64,000 bases of DNA from Sipunculus nudus (taxonomy: Eukaryota > Annelida > Sipuncula > Golfingiida > Sipunculidae): the NCBI GenBank assembly GCA_026874595.1, contig CM049306.1, forward strand, positions 31,485,519 to 31,549,518, written 5' to 3'. Shown one piece after another: positions 44,030 to 56,539 of the stretch. The stretch's first letter is position 1, and every line of letters begins with the position of its first letter. The translations under genes were made by a program, and so were the position numbers. The notes beneath the pieces were generated by a model that searched no databases, was not told the DNA's origin, and worked only from the letters and a program-made list of their open reading frames with translations.

Positions 44030-45270
44030 GATGACATTTATGAACATTCGTAATCAGACTCACGGACAATCAGAGAGACCTGAAGTCGCAGATTATTCAA
44101 GGTTGAATTTCACGCAAACTCAAGCGATCTGCTTTGCAGCAACCAGAACAAACATTATATCAGTTATTCAGAATTATGGTCGTCTTATCGAACTCTATTA
44201 TTCACGAGCCACTAATATGGAAAGTAATGCCAAGAGGCAAGATGTCAATGATAATACAACAGTGCATCAAGTATCAGTACGCTAACCACAACCAAGAGCT
44301 AAGAAATGTTGGTTTCTCGGAGGCCAATATCCACAAACAGAAGCCTGCCCTGCTCAAGGCAAGATTTGTAATAATTGCCATAAATCGAATTACTTTGCTT
44401 CAGCATGATATAGCAAGGCTTACAAATTGGCTAAGCAACTGGTACCAAGAAGGCCTCAAAGGTGTCTACTCACATGACTCGCATAACAATCTTATAGATA
44501 TGTCAGAGCAACATATGAACGCACAAGTGACCCAAGCTCATCAGAAGATGATCATCAGGATATCCTTGATATCCTTGACCACAAGGGCATTCCATCCATC
44601 TATGTTTTGCGAGATAGCATAAAAAGATCTCATTGACTACAAAACTACCTGTAACTTCCTGATCAGAGTGAACTTGAACCCACAAATGTAAAAGTATCCA
44701 TACGGTGTATTTTGAAACCACAATGCCTCAAAGGAAAGTTTAAATCTACTATTAGTCTTACTGGCTGCTCTATTTCCACCTGTATTAATGTATTTGAGGG
44801 AGGTGCTGCAAACTTACTCAGTCTTGATTCTGTAAAGGCTTTAGACATTACAGCTATGACATAAATGATTTCAGCACCAGGGAAGTGTACTAGTGACCCT
44901 GCAGATATCGCCACCAGTTCAGAGGTGCCAATTTCAGATATTTTGAATGAGTTCGAGGACCGATTCATTGGCATTGGCAAGCTGAAGGACTTTCAGTTGA
45001 AGCTACATGTTAATTCAGATGTTCATCCTGTAGTACAACGACACCGACGGATTCCCTTCAGTTTATGACAGATGGTTGAACAGCTTGCATAGCTATAAGC
45101 AGCAGATATATAATCGAACATGTCACAAGCCCAACCTCAGGAGACTCTCCCATTTTTTGTGTAACAAAGCCACACAGCCCACAGGAGATCCGCATATGTG
45201 TAGATATGAGGGATGACAATAGAGCTATTCACGATGAAAAACACATCTATCAGAGGTAATCACAGATGTC
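44030..45270 (+). pseudogene. Decayed Ty3/gypsy-type gag-pol fragment
   Basis: Across broken frames I can read, in order, a gag C-terminal helix, a nucleocapsid with cysteine/histidine knuckle spacing (about 44305-44420), a protease-to-RT linker, and the start of reverse transcriptase. The RT start has the HRRIPF and RICVDMR-like motifs that mark Ty3/gypsy elements (about 44960-45215). Stops and frame changes interrupt it at several places (for example 44283 and 45066), and the catalytic YxDD region was not found. The element is dead and truncated. The ORFs here are pieces of it. Confidence 0.7.
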
Positions 45271-46329
45271 AATGTCTCAATGTTCTACGTTTTACTTGGT
45301 TTAAACCAAAGTTAACACCATTTAGAAGTTAATTTTTTCACCACACCTAGGACTCGTACGATATAAACTTCTGTATTTTTATATAAACAGTGTCAGCGAA
45401 ATCTTCCAGAATGCTGTTACACAAGCATTACAGGGCACAAAAGGAGTACTTAACATAAATTATGATTTATTTATCCAAGCCAACACTACAAGTTTGATTT
45501 CTGGATACCATCAGTGTCACAGCTTAACGAGATTCCTTTCACTCAAATTATTCACGTAAACAGTTCAAATAAATCTTCCAAGAGAATAGTCCGATTTAAA
45601 CTCGAAAACAATCTGTTGTAATCCAAAAGTGACGTTCTGGTAATAATCCGAAAGGCAAACTGAAGACAACTCGTATATAAAGTCTGTCTAAAGTCCGTAG
45701 AATATCAGTTAGTTCTGCAATTATCGGAAAGGTAAAAAAAAAAACACTGACGAGAGAGGCACTCTTCCGTGTCTATTTTACTAGAAGCCAAAAACTTCCA
45801 TTTTCACGAACATTCTAAAGAACACAACAATACACATGCACCCATAGCGCATGAACAGACCCGAAAATTCAAGACTACAACGGGCGCTGTTTCTCTACAA
45901 GCCAGGTTTCAACCAGTACGGTTCCATGACAACGGTTAGGGTTTGAGCCAACCACGAATCAGAACGCCAGGCGCATTATAAACAGGAACATGAAACAAAG
46001 AGCACAATTAAATACTCAGACAGGTCCTTAAGAGAGTAAGAGATTAAAATCTTTCACTTAACAGAAAAATAATATGAGTTTGCCAGACCACACATCGTGT
46101 TCTCTCGTTATGTGTTCACAGCAGCTGGAATGTGTTAGTCAACTCATACCAAATATGGCAACTGTGTCCCAGCAGCTCCGAGTGCTGACTAGGAAAATCT
46201 AACCGTGGAAATGTAGGAAAACAGAATCATCAACATTCAATAGATTGAAATCAAGCCTAACAAATGCTGTAACGATGGCTTTCTTTGATACAACACAAGA
46301 AGCTAATTTTAACTACATGCTTTCAATCT
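45271..46329. other. No feature recognised
   Basis: The stretch follows the gag-pol fragment. It could include further decayed retroelement sequence, but I see no domain motif. Confidence 0.3.
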
Positions 46330-47430
46330 AATACTTATAAAAGGAATTCGGTTCACGTCTGTTTGCAATGTTCTCTAAAACCGCGTTGTGTAAAATAGTG
46401 TGCCTTACATCATTTTAAAGGTTATTATGCCCACAGTGACAGAGGCGATATGAGAATAAATAATTTTTAATGTACATATAATTTTGTGTAATTTTTCCGT
46501 TTTTACTGACTTGCACGGAGGTAAGACCGAGCACAGCCGAACTGCCTTCGGCAATGGCCGGAACGCATACATCGTGGTCTTTCAACCTCAAACACTACTA
46601 TTCTTCATATGAATAACGCTTGCCCTAAGTGAGGGATTCGAACCTGTCGGGCCTTTCATTTGAATGAGGCTCTCATCCACGTGCGTGGTCGGTAAAAGAG
46701 AAAAACACGTTTCTCGCTTTTTGAAATGGAGAGTTCAACCCAGGAGGAATAATGACAAAACCTAATTCAAGGGCCCCATTTCAAGAACAGGCGTGGGATG
46801 TCACCTTCTGCTACTTATGAGGTATGCATATTTCTGTTTCTTTCTTCAGGAACAGTTTCCTTGCAACGTACATTTAATAAATCTTTCATGTGTTCCTCAC
46901 ATCAACCCAATTTTTATACGTCCAACGATAGAATCTAGTCAAATAACATCGAAAACCCGAATGCCCCCCGTCTCATTCCGGTTCGCAATGTAAACACCAT
47001 CACTGACCAGGTCTTCAAGGTAAACATACCGGGGTATAAATTTTTTGCCATGAGGACAGCCCCGCAAAATAATTGTTTAAAATATTAGAGCGACTGCAGG
47101 ATCACTCACGCACTGTCTCCACCAGGTTATGAGTTTATACGAGCGAACGGACGGTATGTTTAGGATTCATGTAATTTAAAAGTAAGTGGCAAAATTAAGA
47201 TACAAGCAGCTAGACATTGAAACGTTTTCTGATCACAGAAGTGTTGTGCCTCAGAGAGGTGCGTGAGTTATTCTGCAGTCGTACAAACATGTTTACACAT
47301 ATCTGATGGAGACAGTTTCTCACTGAAAACCTGTATTTTCTGTTAACTTTTAGAATAAAAAAATAGCCAACATTTCACATCTCAGTTAATAAATCTCCCA
47401 AAACCCCGGTAATAAGCCCGGTATACCCGG
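46330..47430 (+). repeat. Dispersed ~1-kb repeat, copy 2
   Basis: This copy runs in the same orientation as 39620-40640. It contains GGGATTCGAACCTG near 46633-46646, whose complement is a good pol III B box (GGTTCGAATCC), so part of the repeat may be tRNA-derived. Confidence 0.75.
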
Positions 47431-47556
47431 TCTATCAGCTAGTCTAATATGTATTTGATTTAAGGTCAAAGGAATCTAGCCTATGGAAGAGGTAAGCTTT
47501 CTACGGCTTTCCTGGTACTAGCTGTTAGATAATTGCATATATATATTGATTGATAA

Positions 47557-47559
<3 letters not shown>

Positions 47560-47613
<54 letters not shown>
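47560..47613. repeat. (TA)n microsatellite
   Basis: A TA run of about 52 bp. It produces the Tyr-Ile repeat in an overlapping minus-strand ORF, which is not a gene. Confidence 0.95.
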
Positions 47614-47615
<2 letters not shown>

Positions 47616-47616
47616 A

Positions 47617-47770
47617 GTACTTATAATGGAATTCGGTCCCCCTTTTTCGCAATATTCTCTGAATTCGGGTTGCGTGTGACACCATGCCATACCTCATTTT
47701 AAAGGTTATTGTGACCTTGCCGTTACGGAATTAATCATGTTTTATGTTGAAATCACTTTGAGTGATTTTT
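47617..47770 (+). repeat. Dispersed repeat, 5' fragment
   Basis: The stretch resembles the first 150 bp of the family at 39620 and 46330 (TACTTATAATGGAATTCGGT, ATTTTAAAGGTTATTGTGAC). It is preceded by a (TA)n tract. Confidence 0.6.
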
Positions 47771-47780
47771 GCATGTTTTT

Positions 47781-49340
47781 AGCTCAGCTGACTATAAGTC
47801 ATCTGAGCTAAAGTCGTGGTCTATTGTCCGTCGTCCGTCCGTCTTTCATTCCGTCCGTCCGTCCGTCTGTCCGGATGTCCGTACGTAAGACTGGCACGTT
47901 TCGACACCATTGGACCTACGAATCTGAAATTCACCATACAGTTAGATGTCCCCAAAATCTCCTACCATGCCGAAAATTTGGTCAATAGGACTTCGTTCCT
48001 TCGAGATATTAAGGAAAACCCTCAACTTTTTATTAGAAATTTATTTTCACACTTCAGGACTGCCCAATATCAAAACCACTCATCTGGTTTTCTTTATATT
48101 TACCATAAATATTCCTCTATATAGTTCCTATGTACATGCCAGAAATTAAGTCAGTATTATTTAATTTAAAAAAGTTACGGGCCCAAACATAATGGACTTT
48201 GTAAAAAAACAGGAAAGATATTTAGTCACTTGAGACCAAAAGTGTTGAAGGTAGGGACGTTTTTTTCAGTAATACAACTTTAATTGATCAAAATTTAATT
48301 GTATACCAAAAATTATATCAAAATCTGTTAAATTTTTTTAAATATTGGCAAAAATATAAAATTCGTACCTTAAATTTTGCCCAAGTTTGACCATGGTAAG
48401 TCTTTTTCCTGTCAGTACTGTGGATTTAATTTTCGCAGCATGTTTTTGTTAGCATTTTGTCTGTTAACACCAAAAATTTGAAACCAGTTGATCAAAAACT
48501 GTAGATTTTATTCAAGTTTTCAAGCACCATGTCACATCAAGTTTACATCAAGCTAGTTTTATGCAGTTTGCTAGAGCTCAGCTCCCCAGCTTCAGCTCTT
48601 AAGTTCCTTAAATTTAGCATACAGTTAGATGTCTCCAAAATCCCCAACCATGCCAAGAATTTGATCACCAAGACTTAATTCCTTCGAAATATTAATGAAA
48701 AACTTCATTTTTTCATTAAAACCCCATTGTACACTGTAAGACTGCCTAATATCAAAACCACTGATCTGACTTTGATCATATATAATATACATATTTTTTC
48801 TATACATTCGCTATGCACATGCCAGAAATGATGTCAATATTGCATAATTTTTATAAGTTATGGGCCCAAACATAATGCACTTTTTAAAAAATCAAGAAAT
48901 ATATTTACTCCCTTTACAAGAGGATTGCTGAAGCTAGAGATTTTTTGTCAGGGATGTAACATTATTTAATCAAGATTTAATTGAATACCAAAATTAGTTC
49001 TGAAATTTTCAAATTTGATAAGTTATTAGTATAAATATAAAATTAGTACCTTAAATTTTGCCCAACTTTACCATGGCACGTTTGTTTCCTGAGAGCACTG
49101 TTGATATAATTTTCATATCATGCAAACATAAGGATTATGTCTGTGTAGTTTGGAAAGCTGAAAAAAATTGGCCAAATATTGTAGCTTTTATTAATGTTTT
49201 TATGAGACCATGTCAGACCCAGGCTTAATCCAGCCCCTCTTCAGTCATCTGTATGTTGACCTTGTTGACCTTTCATCAGATTATGCATGCTTGAGCGAAG
49301 CATACACTGGGGCAGCCAGGCAGCTAATGCCCAGCCACAG
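47781..49340. repeat. Two-unit tandem repeat (683 bp) with AGCTCAGCTGAC start
   Basis: The element starts AGCTCAGCTGACTATAAGTC, followed by an inverted TCATCTGAGCT and a GTCCGTCC run (47826-47880). Two units follow. ACAGTTAGATGTCYCCAAAA recurs at about 47938 and 48621, and GGGCCCAAACATAATG recurs too. It shares its opening with the family at 23711, but the internal units differ. Confidence 0.8.
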
Positions 49341-50426
49341 ATGATCCAGATGTCATACCCAACTCATCTAGTAGTTGTTTTGAAAAACAACATAACAATA
49401 AACAATAAATTAATAACTTTGTATTTTTTTTATAAAAAATTAAAGAAAAATTAATAGAAAAGGAATTTGTTAGTTGATGAGTAACAGAAAATTAACTTGC
49501 AGTTACTGATGATGTATGAATCTTGTATGGATGGATAGGATGTCAATGTCAATGTTATTCCAAATAACACCATATGCAGTCACCTATGGTATTTTTCAGT
49601 GAAATTTTAATGATAAAAAAATAAATAATATTATTCATTACTAATCATTAGGGATCATATGAAGGAAATTAATGATAGACAAAGATGCAGTTGATAATAT
49701 TAATCTAGATTCCTACTGTGAGTAGTGTGTAGATTGATGTGAAAGTAGTCCAAAGTGAATATATTACATTTGGTTTTTTTTAAAAATATAAACAAAAGCC
49801 ATAAAACCAGGTACTTATGATCATTATTTAAATTTGTGAATGTTGTATATTATGGATTCTCAACATCACTGTTTGGCTAAAACTGAATAAATACTAGACA
49901 TGGTGCGAATGCTTTGCAAATGTATTTGAATACGAATATGAATATGTACTGCATTAAAAAATTTATTGCATAAGAATGGGAATTCAGGTAAAAATGAGAG
50001 TATTTGAATACCAGTGCAGATACTTTCAAAATGTATTCATTAATGCATTCATGAATATATTCTATGATATTATTTCAATAATCATTTCAGTTATATTTTA
50101 TTTTAAAAAATCATATGATTTTCTTATTATTTTTTAAAATAAAAATTATATTGGCACAATATTTGTTATTAAATTTTAATAAATAGTTAAACTCTTTTAT
50201 TATATGTGCTGCTTATAAGTTATATGGCCAAGTCAAAATCTGTGTGACAATAGCACTCCATTTGTTAATAAAAATAAATGAAATCAATCCTCTTCCCTGT
50301 CTCCAAAGATACCATCAAAATCATACATAAGCCAACAACTCATAATAAAACTTATATTTATTACCACACAAAACAAGTATGTGCCTCTTTCCCAAATCAT
50401 ATTTTTTATCATATATATAACAGTTG
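49341..50426. other. AT-rich stretch without recognised features
   Basis: No exon, RNA or bounded repeat was seen. Confidence 0.35.
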
Positions 50427-50960
50427 AGCGCCGTGACCCATGGGTCCCTTGTTATGACGGGCGTGAAGGTCACCACCGAAAACTAACGAACTGCCATCGG
50501 CAATGAGCGATTTGCCTGTGTGGCCGCCTTGTGATCCGGGCATTCAAAACAAGCCGTGTAACACACTCAACCTCCAGCGCAGGATTAAGGTCTATTGAGC
50601 ATATGAATAACCCCAGCTTTCAGTGACGGATATTTGACCCAGGCCCTGACCAACACGCGTGGTCAGTAAATGTGAACAACACATAACCCTCGTTTTATAA
50701 AAAGGAGGGGTTCAGCCCAGGAGAATTAATGACAAAACCTAATGCAAGGTCTCCATTTTCAGAAAAGGGGCGGGGTTGGGGTGAAGGCGGGGGTTCCAGG
50801 CCTCAAAAATGGTGTTATAAGATTTAAAAAAAAGTTGCGGCTGAATAGGGGGTACGGATTCCCTGGACTACCCTTGGGTTCGCTTCTGCGACTGAAGAGG
50901 TATATATGCATATTTTCGTTTCTTTCTTCTGGAATAGTTTTAAAACCTAGCATTCATACA
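50427..50960 (+). repeat. Dispersed repeat, diverged or partial copy
   Basis: Shared blocks with 39830-40290 include GAACTGCCATCGGCAATGAG, CACGCGTGGTCAGTAAATGT, AATTAATGACAAAACCTAAT and TTTCTTTCTTCTGGAATAGT. The left edge begins GAGCGCCGTGACCC, also seen at about 14930. Confidence 0.6.
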
Positions 50961-53029
50961 AATATTCAACGAGCTCGCGCACCCACCCCTAACAAGGATC
51001 CGCTCGGCATACTTACCTGTTAAAGTAGTTGCTGTCTCACTGCTTTGCAGTGTTGTGGATCATAGCGTTGCCACAAACCCATGGTGAGTTTGTCGAGTCA
51101 AATCCACTTGGTATGAGTGCAGTATATTAGCCTCATAAATTGTGCATTTTTATAGCATATTGTGTATTTTTATATCATATGTGTATACAACTGAAATGTT
51201 CACTGTACCCAGGACCCTATTAAAAATCAGCACGCAATGCTGAATGGGCATCCTGGTAATATAACAACAACAAACCTCTTTCCCCTGTTATGTTCCAGTT
51301 TCGCACGTGTACCCCTACTAATCCTATTGTGCGGCCGAGGACAATAAGATCAGTATCAGTCATTTACTTGCTCTCAGTATAAGACCCAAAGAGGACCCGG
51401 CAGAGCTACGGCAGTGCCACTGATAGGTCCGGGGTGATCAGGAATGGTAAGTCAAAAACTGCCGGGGCGATTCGTTTTGATCCGGTGTACCGATTTCAGA
51501 TTACCCCCCTTTCAGATTACCGGGGGGTAATCTGAAATCGATTTCAGATTACCTCCCGGTAACTTGAAACCGATTTCAGATTACCCCCGGAGGTAATCTG
51601 AAATCGATTTCAGATTACCCCCTCCAATTTCAGATTACCCCCCCCCCCAAATGATTACTTATGATTATTTAGATACTTATCTTATAGATTACCTTATGTA
51701 ACCTGAAAACAAAAAAAAACTACTTCTACTACTACTACTACTTTTTATAATAATAACAATAGTAAAATTAACGATGATGATTATTAACATCATATTGTCA
51801 TTATCCCTGTAGTACAAACGGTACAAAACATTATCTCTCCATTTAAATTATAAATACACCAACTATAAATGAAACATGCAGTCTTGCACATTAACTGGAT
51901 ATGATTTCTGATTTTAAACACGTTTCATGTTTCATTTTAAATATAATACAAGTAATTTAAAAAAAAAATATTTTTTGCCTCTTTGGTATACCAATATTAT
52001 TTTACATTGTTCACTCAGCTGAATTTCTTTGTTTTGCCATTACATTTCAAAATTTTAAATTTTCAATGTAAAATTTTTATCATTGAAATTATTAATAAAT
52101 TATTGTTGTATAGTCTTTGCGTTTACGCCTGCATAACACAAAATTCCCATATTTGTGATAATAAGGCGTAATTTCTATATTTATATGTAAATGTTATGTG
52201 TCATAAACATTACATACAAAATTTCAGTCCCTAATACATTTGAAAGTCTGAATTGAAATAAACTATACCAAAATATGTGCATATTCTTTAAAAACAGTAT
52301 TTGTTAAACCCAGCATATACTCTTCCCTAATAATTTTTTTTTATGCAGCCAAAATGTATTTCTGTGATTTATATTTTCAATTTGTTTGTATATTAAAACG
52401 AATTACACTGGTTTTGACACCTTGTTAGTATTTTGCGTTTTCTGAAATAAATATAATCATTTACACTGTAATCATTAAGTATATTGACGTTTAAATATTT
52501 AAATTTACTTGTTAAATGTTAAAATCCACACATAATCCAATAAGAGTTATATAGTATATATTTTGATATCAAGAAATCCATTAACATTCTGTAAAATCCT
52601 GAAATCGTTCATTATACCTGCATTCGTGATTGACTGTATTCATTGTTTTTAATACAAAAAAAATGTTTTATACGACTGCAACTTCGTCATATTGTCTTAA
52701 ACATAGGCTATGTGACTGTAAACACTGACTGTATAGATGGGGGCAATCCTAAAAGTATTGATGATGGGGGTGTCAAAGGTCAGTTGGTTGGTACTTATGC
52801 AATTTTTAACGTAAAATCCAACAAGCAATAGGGGTTATTTCCTATCTCCTATATTTAATCAGATAGTTAGCATAATTTGCTAAATAACCCATTTATTTTA
52901 TTCATTATTTTTTAATAATCATAAGGTGTTTATTGTATATGACAAGTTTTTTTCACCGAAGCAAACATCTTTTTGTTCACGCTAACATGTACTAAAGTCA
53001 GAAATGCGTGGAATTTGTGAAGTATTTAT

Positions 53030-53480
53030 ATACTATTACATATAGAATAAGTTTGCAAAAATATGCAACTTAAGTTGATAAAAAAATGTTTTAGTAGTAT
53101 TCACATTTCTACCATGACAAAGTTTGGGTGCTTAAAGATTAATCTACTTTAATAAACCTTACAGTTAATAAAAAATAATCTTATTAATTAAATTACCTCA
53201 TGCATAATTATGCACAATATGCAAATTATCTCATAAAATATGCAAAATATGAGCAAGTGCAAGCATACATAAGAACCAAGCAAGGGACCTTAAAAAATAA
53301 GTTTTGTATTTACGCGGTCAATAATCATTAACTATTACATGTAGAATCGGGTTGAATAAATAATTCTGCAAATTAGGTTACTTTAGAATGTTTTGGTAGT
53401 CATCGTATTTCTACCAGACAAAGTTTGGGTGATTTAAGGTTGATCTGGTTCAGGATACCTTACAATTAATAAAAAACAAT
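53030..53480. repeat. Diverged tandem repeat inside the TIR element
   Basis: TACTATTACATATAGAATAAG, ATTTCTACCATGACAAAGTT and GATTAATCTACTTTAATAAA at 53030-53180 recur in diverged form at 53320-53480. The spacing is about 295 bp. Confidence 0.65.
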
Positions 53481-54719
53481 CTGCAAGTATTTTGAAAACA
53501 TGAATTTGAAAATGTAACAAAGAAATTCAGCGGTGAATAATTACTGTTACCTGATTTAAAGGGAAATCATATCAAGTTTTTCGTTTTGCCTGACAAAAAG
53601 ATGTACCTCATGTATGTGCGTTTGTTTACGTTTGCCATTTTATGTCAAAAAAGCTAATCATATCATGTTTGGTAATAACATATTTTGGCTTATAGTTTGA
53701 AAGTAAGTCGGGATATGGTTTAAGGTGAATATAAAAAATTTTCAAACAAAACTTGAAATGGATATCGTAAAATATTTTAATGAAAACTGTCAAGGATACA
53801 CTCGGAATATAAAAAAAAAACCATAACTTTTAATGTTATATAGTTTTCCGATTACAATGTGCAGAACACCTGAAAAAATGTACGTGTATTTGATGTTTAG
53901 GTTAAAAATCCAAATATTCAAATTGCAGTGCACTTACTGATGACAATATAATGATTTATATCATACATGCAGAACAATGGCACAACGCTGTGACATACAT
54001 GCATCATTATTTTCCTTTTGAATATGGAACATGTGAAATCATATAAAAATTAAAATATATTCAGAGAGACAATTTGAAAAGCACCTACCGAATATACATG
54101 GGTGATTTATTTGTACTCAATAAATAATGGCAGCTGATATTTGAAAAAAAAAATCCAAATTATAATAAATGTAAATAACAGAATAAACCGAAAATGCACC
54201 CAAAGTGAGGATGCCAATAAGGTACGGGTCCTGTAAATTAGAAGTTTATCTGAGTTACAGTTTTTTTTTCAGAATAACGCCACATATAAAATATTAAAGT
54301 TCAAATAGAAAAATTCATAATAAAATAAAAAGTATTAAAAAAATAATAAAGTCGGGAAATCTATAAGATACATGTTACATGAATTAAATCTTGATCCGAG
54401 TATTGTTTTAATATATCCCGTTTATATGAAATGCTGGTCAAAATAGGAAAAAGTTAAATATTTTAATATCAAGCATAACGAAAATCTAAACAGGTAAAGA
54501 GACCCATAAGATACACCTGTCATTTTCATTAGCAGTTGATCACAGTATTGGCATTTGAGATATCGCTTCCCATATAAATATTTAAACTTGAAATTGAACA
54601 ATTTATTAGTAATTAATCGAAGTAGATATGAAGTAGTTTTAGACATATGGCATCGATTATGTAATTGTTTATTGGAAATTGAAGCAATATCACCGCAAGA
54701 GCGCATAATACGCCCCTCG

Positions 54720-55150
54720 TATTTCTTGTGACCTCTGACCCTTTCAGTCACCACGTTTTGTCTAGAATCGAACTCGGGTGAAAAACTTTATGTAACTATT
54801 CGTAGTGAGTTTGATTAATAGCCATCAAAATTCCAAAGTTTGGTGACCTCTGACCTCATTACATATGCACGGATTTTATGGAGAATAGAACCCAGGTGGG
54901 ACAATTTATTGGTTAATAGTTTAATGTGAGTGTCATCAAAATCCATCAAATTCCTGGTCAGTAATTACGGCGAAACCATCGAGTAGTCTCGTGATGACCT
55001 CTGCCCTCATTAAATATGCTCGGATATTGCAGAGAATCAAACTCAAGCGAGATACTTTATTGGTCCATACTATTAGTGAGTTTCCTGAAAATCAATCAAA
55101 ATACTGATAAGTTATCGTTGCGATACCAATGGTTATTGGACGGGCCGACA
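54720..55150. repeat. Three-unit repeat with TGACCTCTGACC motif
   Basis: GTGACCTCTGACC occurs at about 54728, 54843 and (as TGACCTCTGCCC) 54998. Each is followed by a block with GAGAATMRAACYCAGG and CATCAAAAT. Unit lengths are about 115 and 155 bp. It lies near the right end of the TIR element. Confidence 0.65.
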
Positions 55151-55603
55151 TATATGCTAGTACTATAATACGATCCGTAATAAGACGGGCGTTATAAAAT
55201 CTTAAAAAGTATAAAAATCAAGTAAGTGTGCCCAAAACCTAATCAAGTGAGGAGATCCATAAGATCTCCTGCCAAGTTAATTAAAACGGGATGTAAGTAA
55301 CGTTTTTGAGATGATGCGTGTTATGAAGAGGTTACGGACAGAGAGACCCATGTACGGCCCGATGGAGCTGACCACTATATCACCAGCCAGCTGAGGATGT
55401 TGTAAATGAATATATTTGGAAGGGTAAGCTCCTACTTACACTAAAAGTAATCATATTAGGTTGATCAGTGAGGGGGGTAATCTGAAATGTAGGGGGGTAA
55501 CCTGAAATCAGGTTCAGGCTACCCCCGGGGGTAATCTGAAATCGATTTCAGATTACCGGGGGGTAACCTGAAAGAGGGGGTAATCTGAAGTCTTTACACC
55601 GGT

Positions 55604-55990
55604 GCGGAATGTAAACCGGGGCGATCCGGGGCTTATCCGTAGCTCTGACGGGGCTTTGCCGTGGGTGTCCGTGGCGCTACCGTTGAAGTCCGGGGCACTG
55701 CCGTGACAGTCCTTGCAGGTCCGGGACAATGATAACTACCCCGGCATAGCGACGGACCAATACAGCAGAGCCGAGGACTTCCACGGATCTGCCCCGTCGG
55801 AGTTGCGAATCACCCCGGACTAACGCGGCAAACAAAAACAGGAATCCATAGCGCATCCTTGGGGGACTGTGGTGAGACGTAGCTCTGCCGAGATAATCCG
55901 GGGCTCTACCGGGATAAATTTCTGCCAACAAACACCCCGGGTCACCACGGACCGCCCCGGACCGTATCCGGTAATCCGTGGTAATCCTTG
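55604..55990. repeat. GC-rich degenerate CCGGGG repeat (host flank)
   Basis: The stretch is built of variants of CCGGGGC, ACCGTG, TCCGTGG and CCCCGG at roughly 10-20 bp steps. Similar sequence precedes the TIR element (about 51380-51475). It is much richer in GC than its surroundings. The ORF on the minus strand at 55677-55931 comes from it and has no known motif. Confidence 0.6.
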
Positions 55991-56219
55991 CCTATCCATA
56001 GTACTGCCTGTTTCAGTGGGACTGTAGCTTTATCTCGTATAGTCTCGGCTTTCCAAATCATGCCGTTAGTTTCATTCTCACAACATTCACCTGAGGATTT
56101 GGCCGCATCCCGAGAAACAGTCTGTAGTGAATTTACAGGGTTGTTATCTTCAGTGTTATATCGCTCTGGCTTCGCCTGAAGGCCATAGAGTACTTTAAAC
56201 CGGGGGTTAACTCTACCTT

Positions 56220-56310
56220 CTATATGTATGTATATGTATATATATAAATACATATATATCTGTATATATATATATTTATGAAATACATATATATTTATAT
56301 AAATATGGCT
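56220..56310. repeat. (TATATG)n-like microsatellite
   Basis: The stretch consists of interrupted TATA/TATG repeats. Confidence 0.85.
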
Positions 56311-56539
56311 ATTTCCGAGGAACTATAACAGGCATGCAGGTGAATCCACTTTTGTCGAACTGGCCGAGCGCCTGCGGTTGCCCTTGGTGCCCGCTTATGC
56401 GTCTAGGAATGACAACATACGGGGCACAGCACTGTAACATAGGCTGGTTTGCCAATGATTTTGTAGTCCGGAGTCTCTGGTGTGCCATTCAAAGTACGAT
56501 TTATACGCAAAGAAGTTGAAGTCGACAGGTCAAGTCGTT

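Larger units (their letters stand above)
51481..55603. mobile_element. 4.1-kb element with palindromic terminal inverted repeats
   Basis: The left end (about 51481-51665) and right end (about 55448-55603) are inverted repeats of each other. The left reads TCCGGTGTACCGATTTCAGA, and the right on the opposite strand reads ACCGGTGTAAAGACTTCAGA. Inside each, TTTCAGATTACC units alternate in both orientations, nine on the left and seven on the right, often joined through ATCGAT into 28-bp palindromes (51526-51553, 51592-51619, 55530-55557). The inner limits share ATGATTACTT. The interior is very AT-rich with no long ORF, so the element looks non-autonomous, of foldback type. The surrounding host DNA is GC-rich repeat sequence. 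Confidence 0.75.

Noticed and set aside
44134-44622. 162-codon ORF, the longest in the window
   Set aside because: It is out of frame with the gag nucleocapsid readable in the neighbouring frame, so it is a shadow of the decayed retroelement.
47481-47690. ORF with a Tyr-Ile repeat
   Set aside because: This is a translation of a TA microsatellite.
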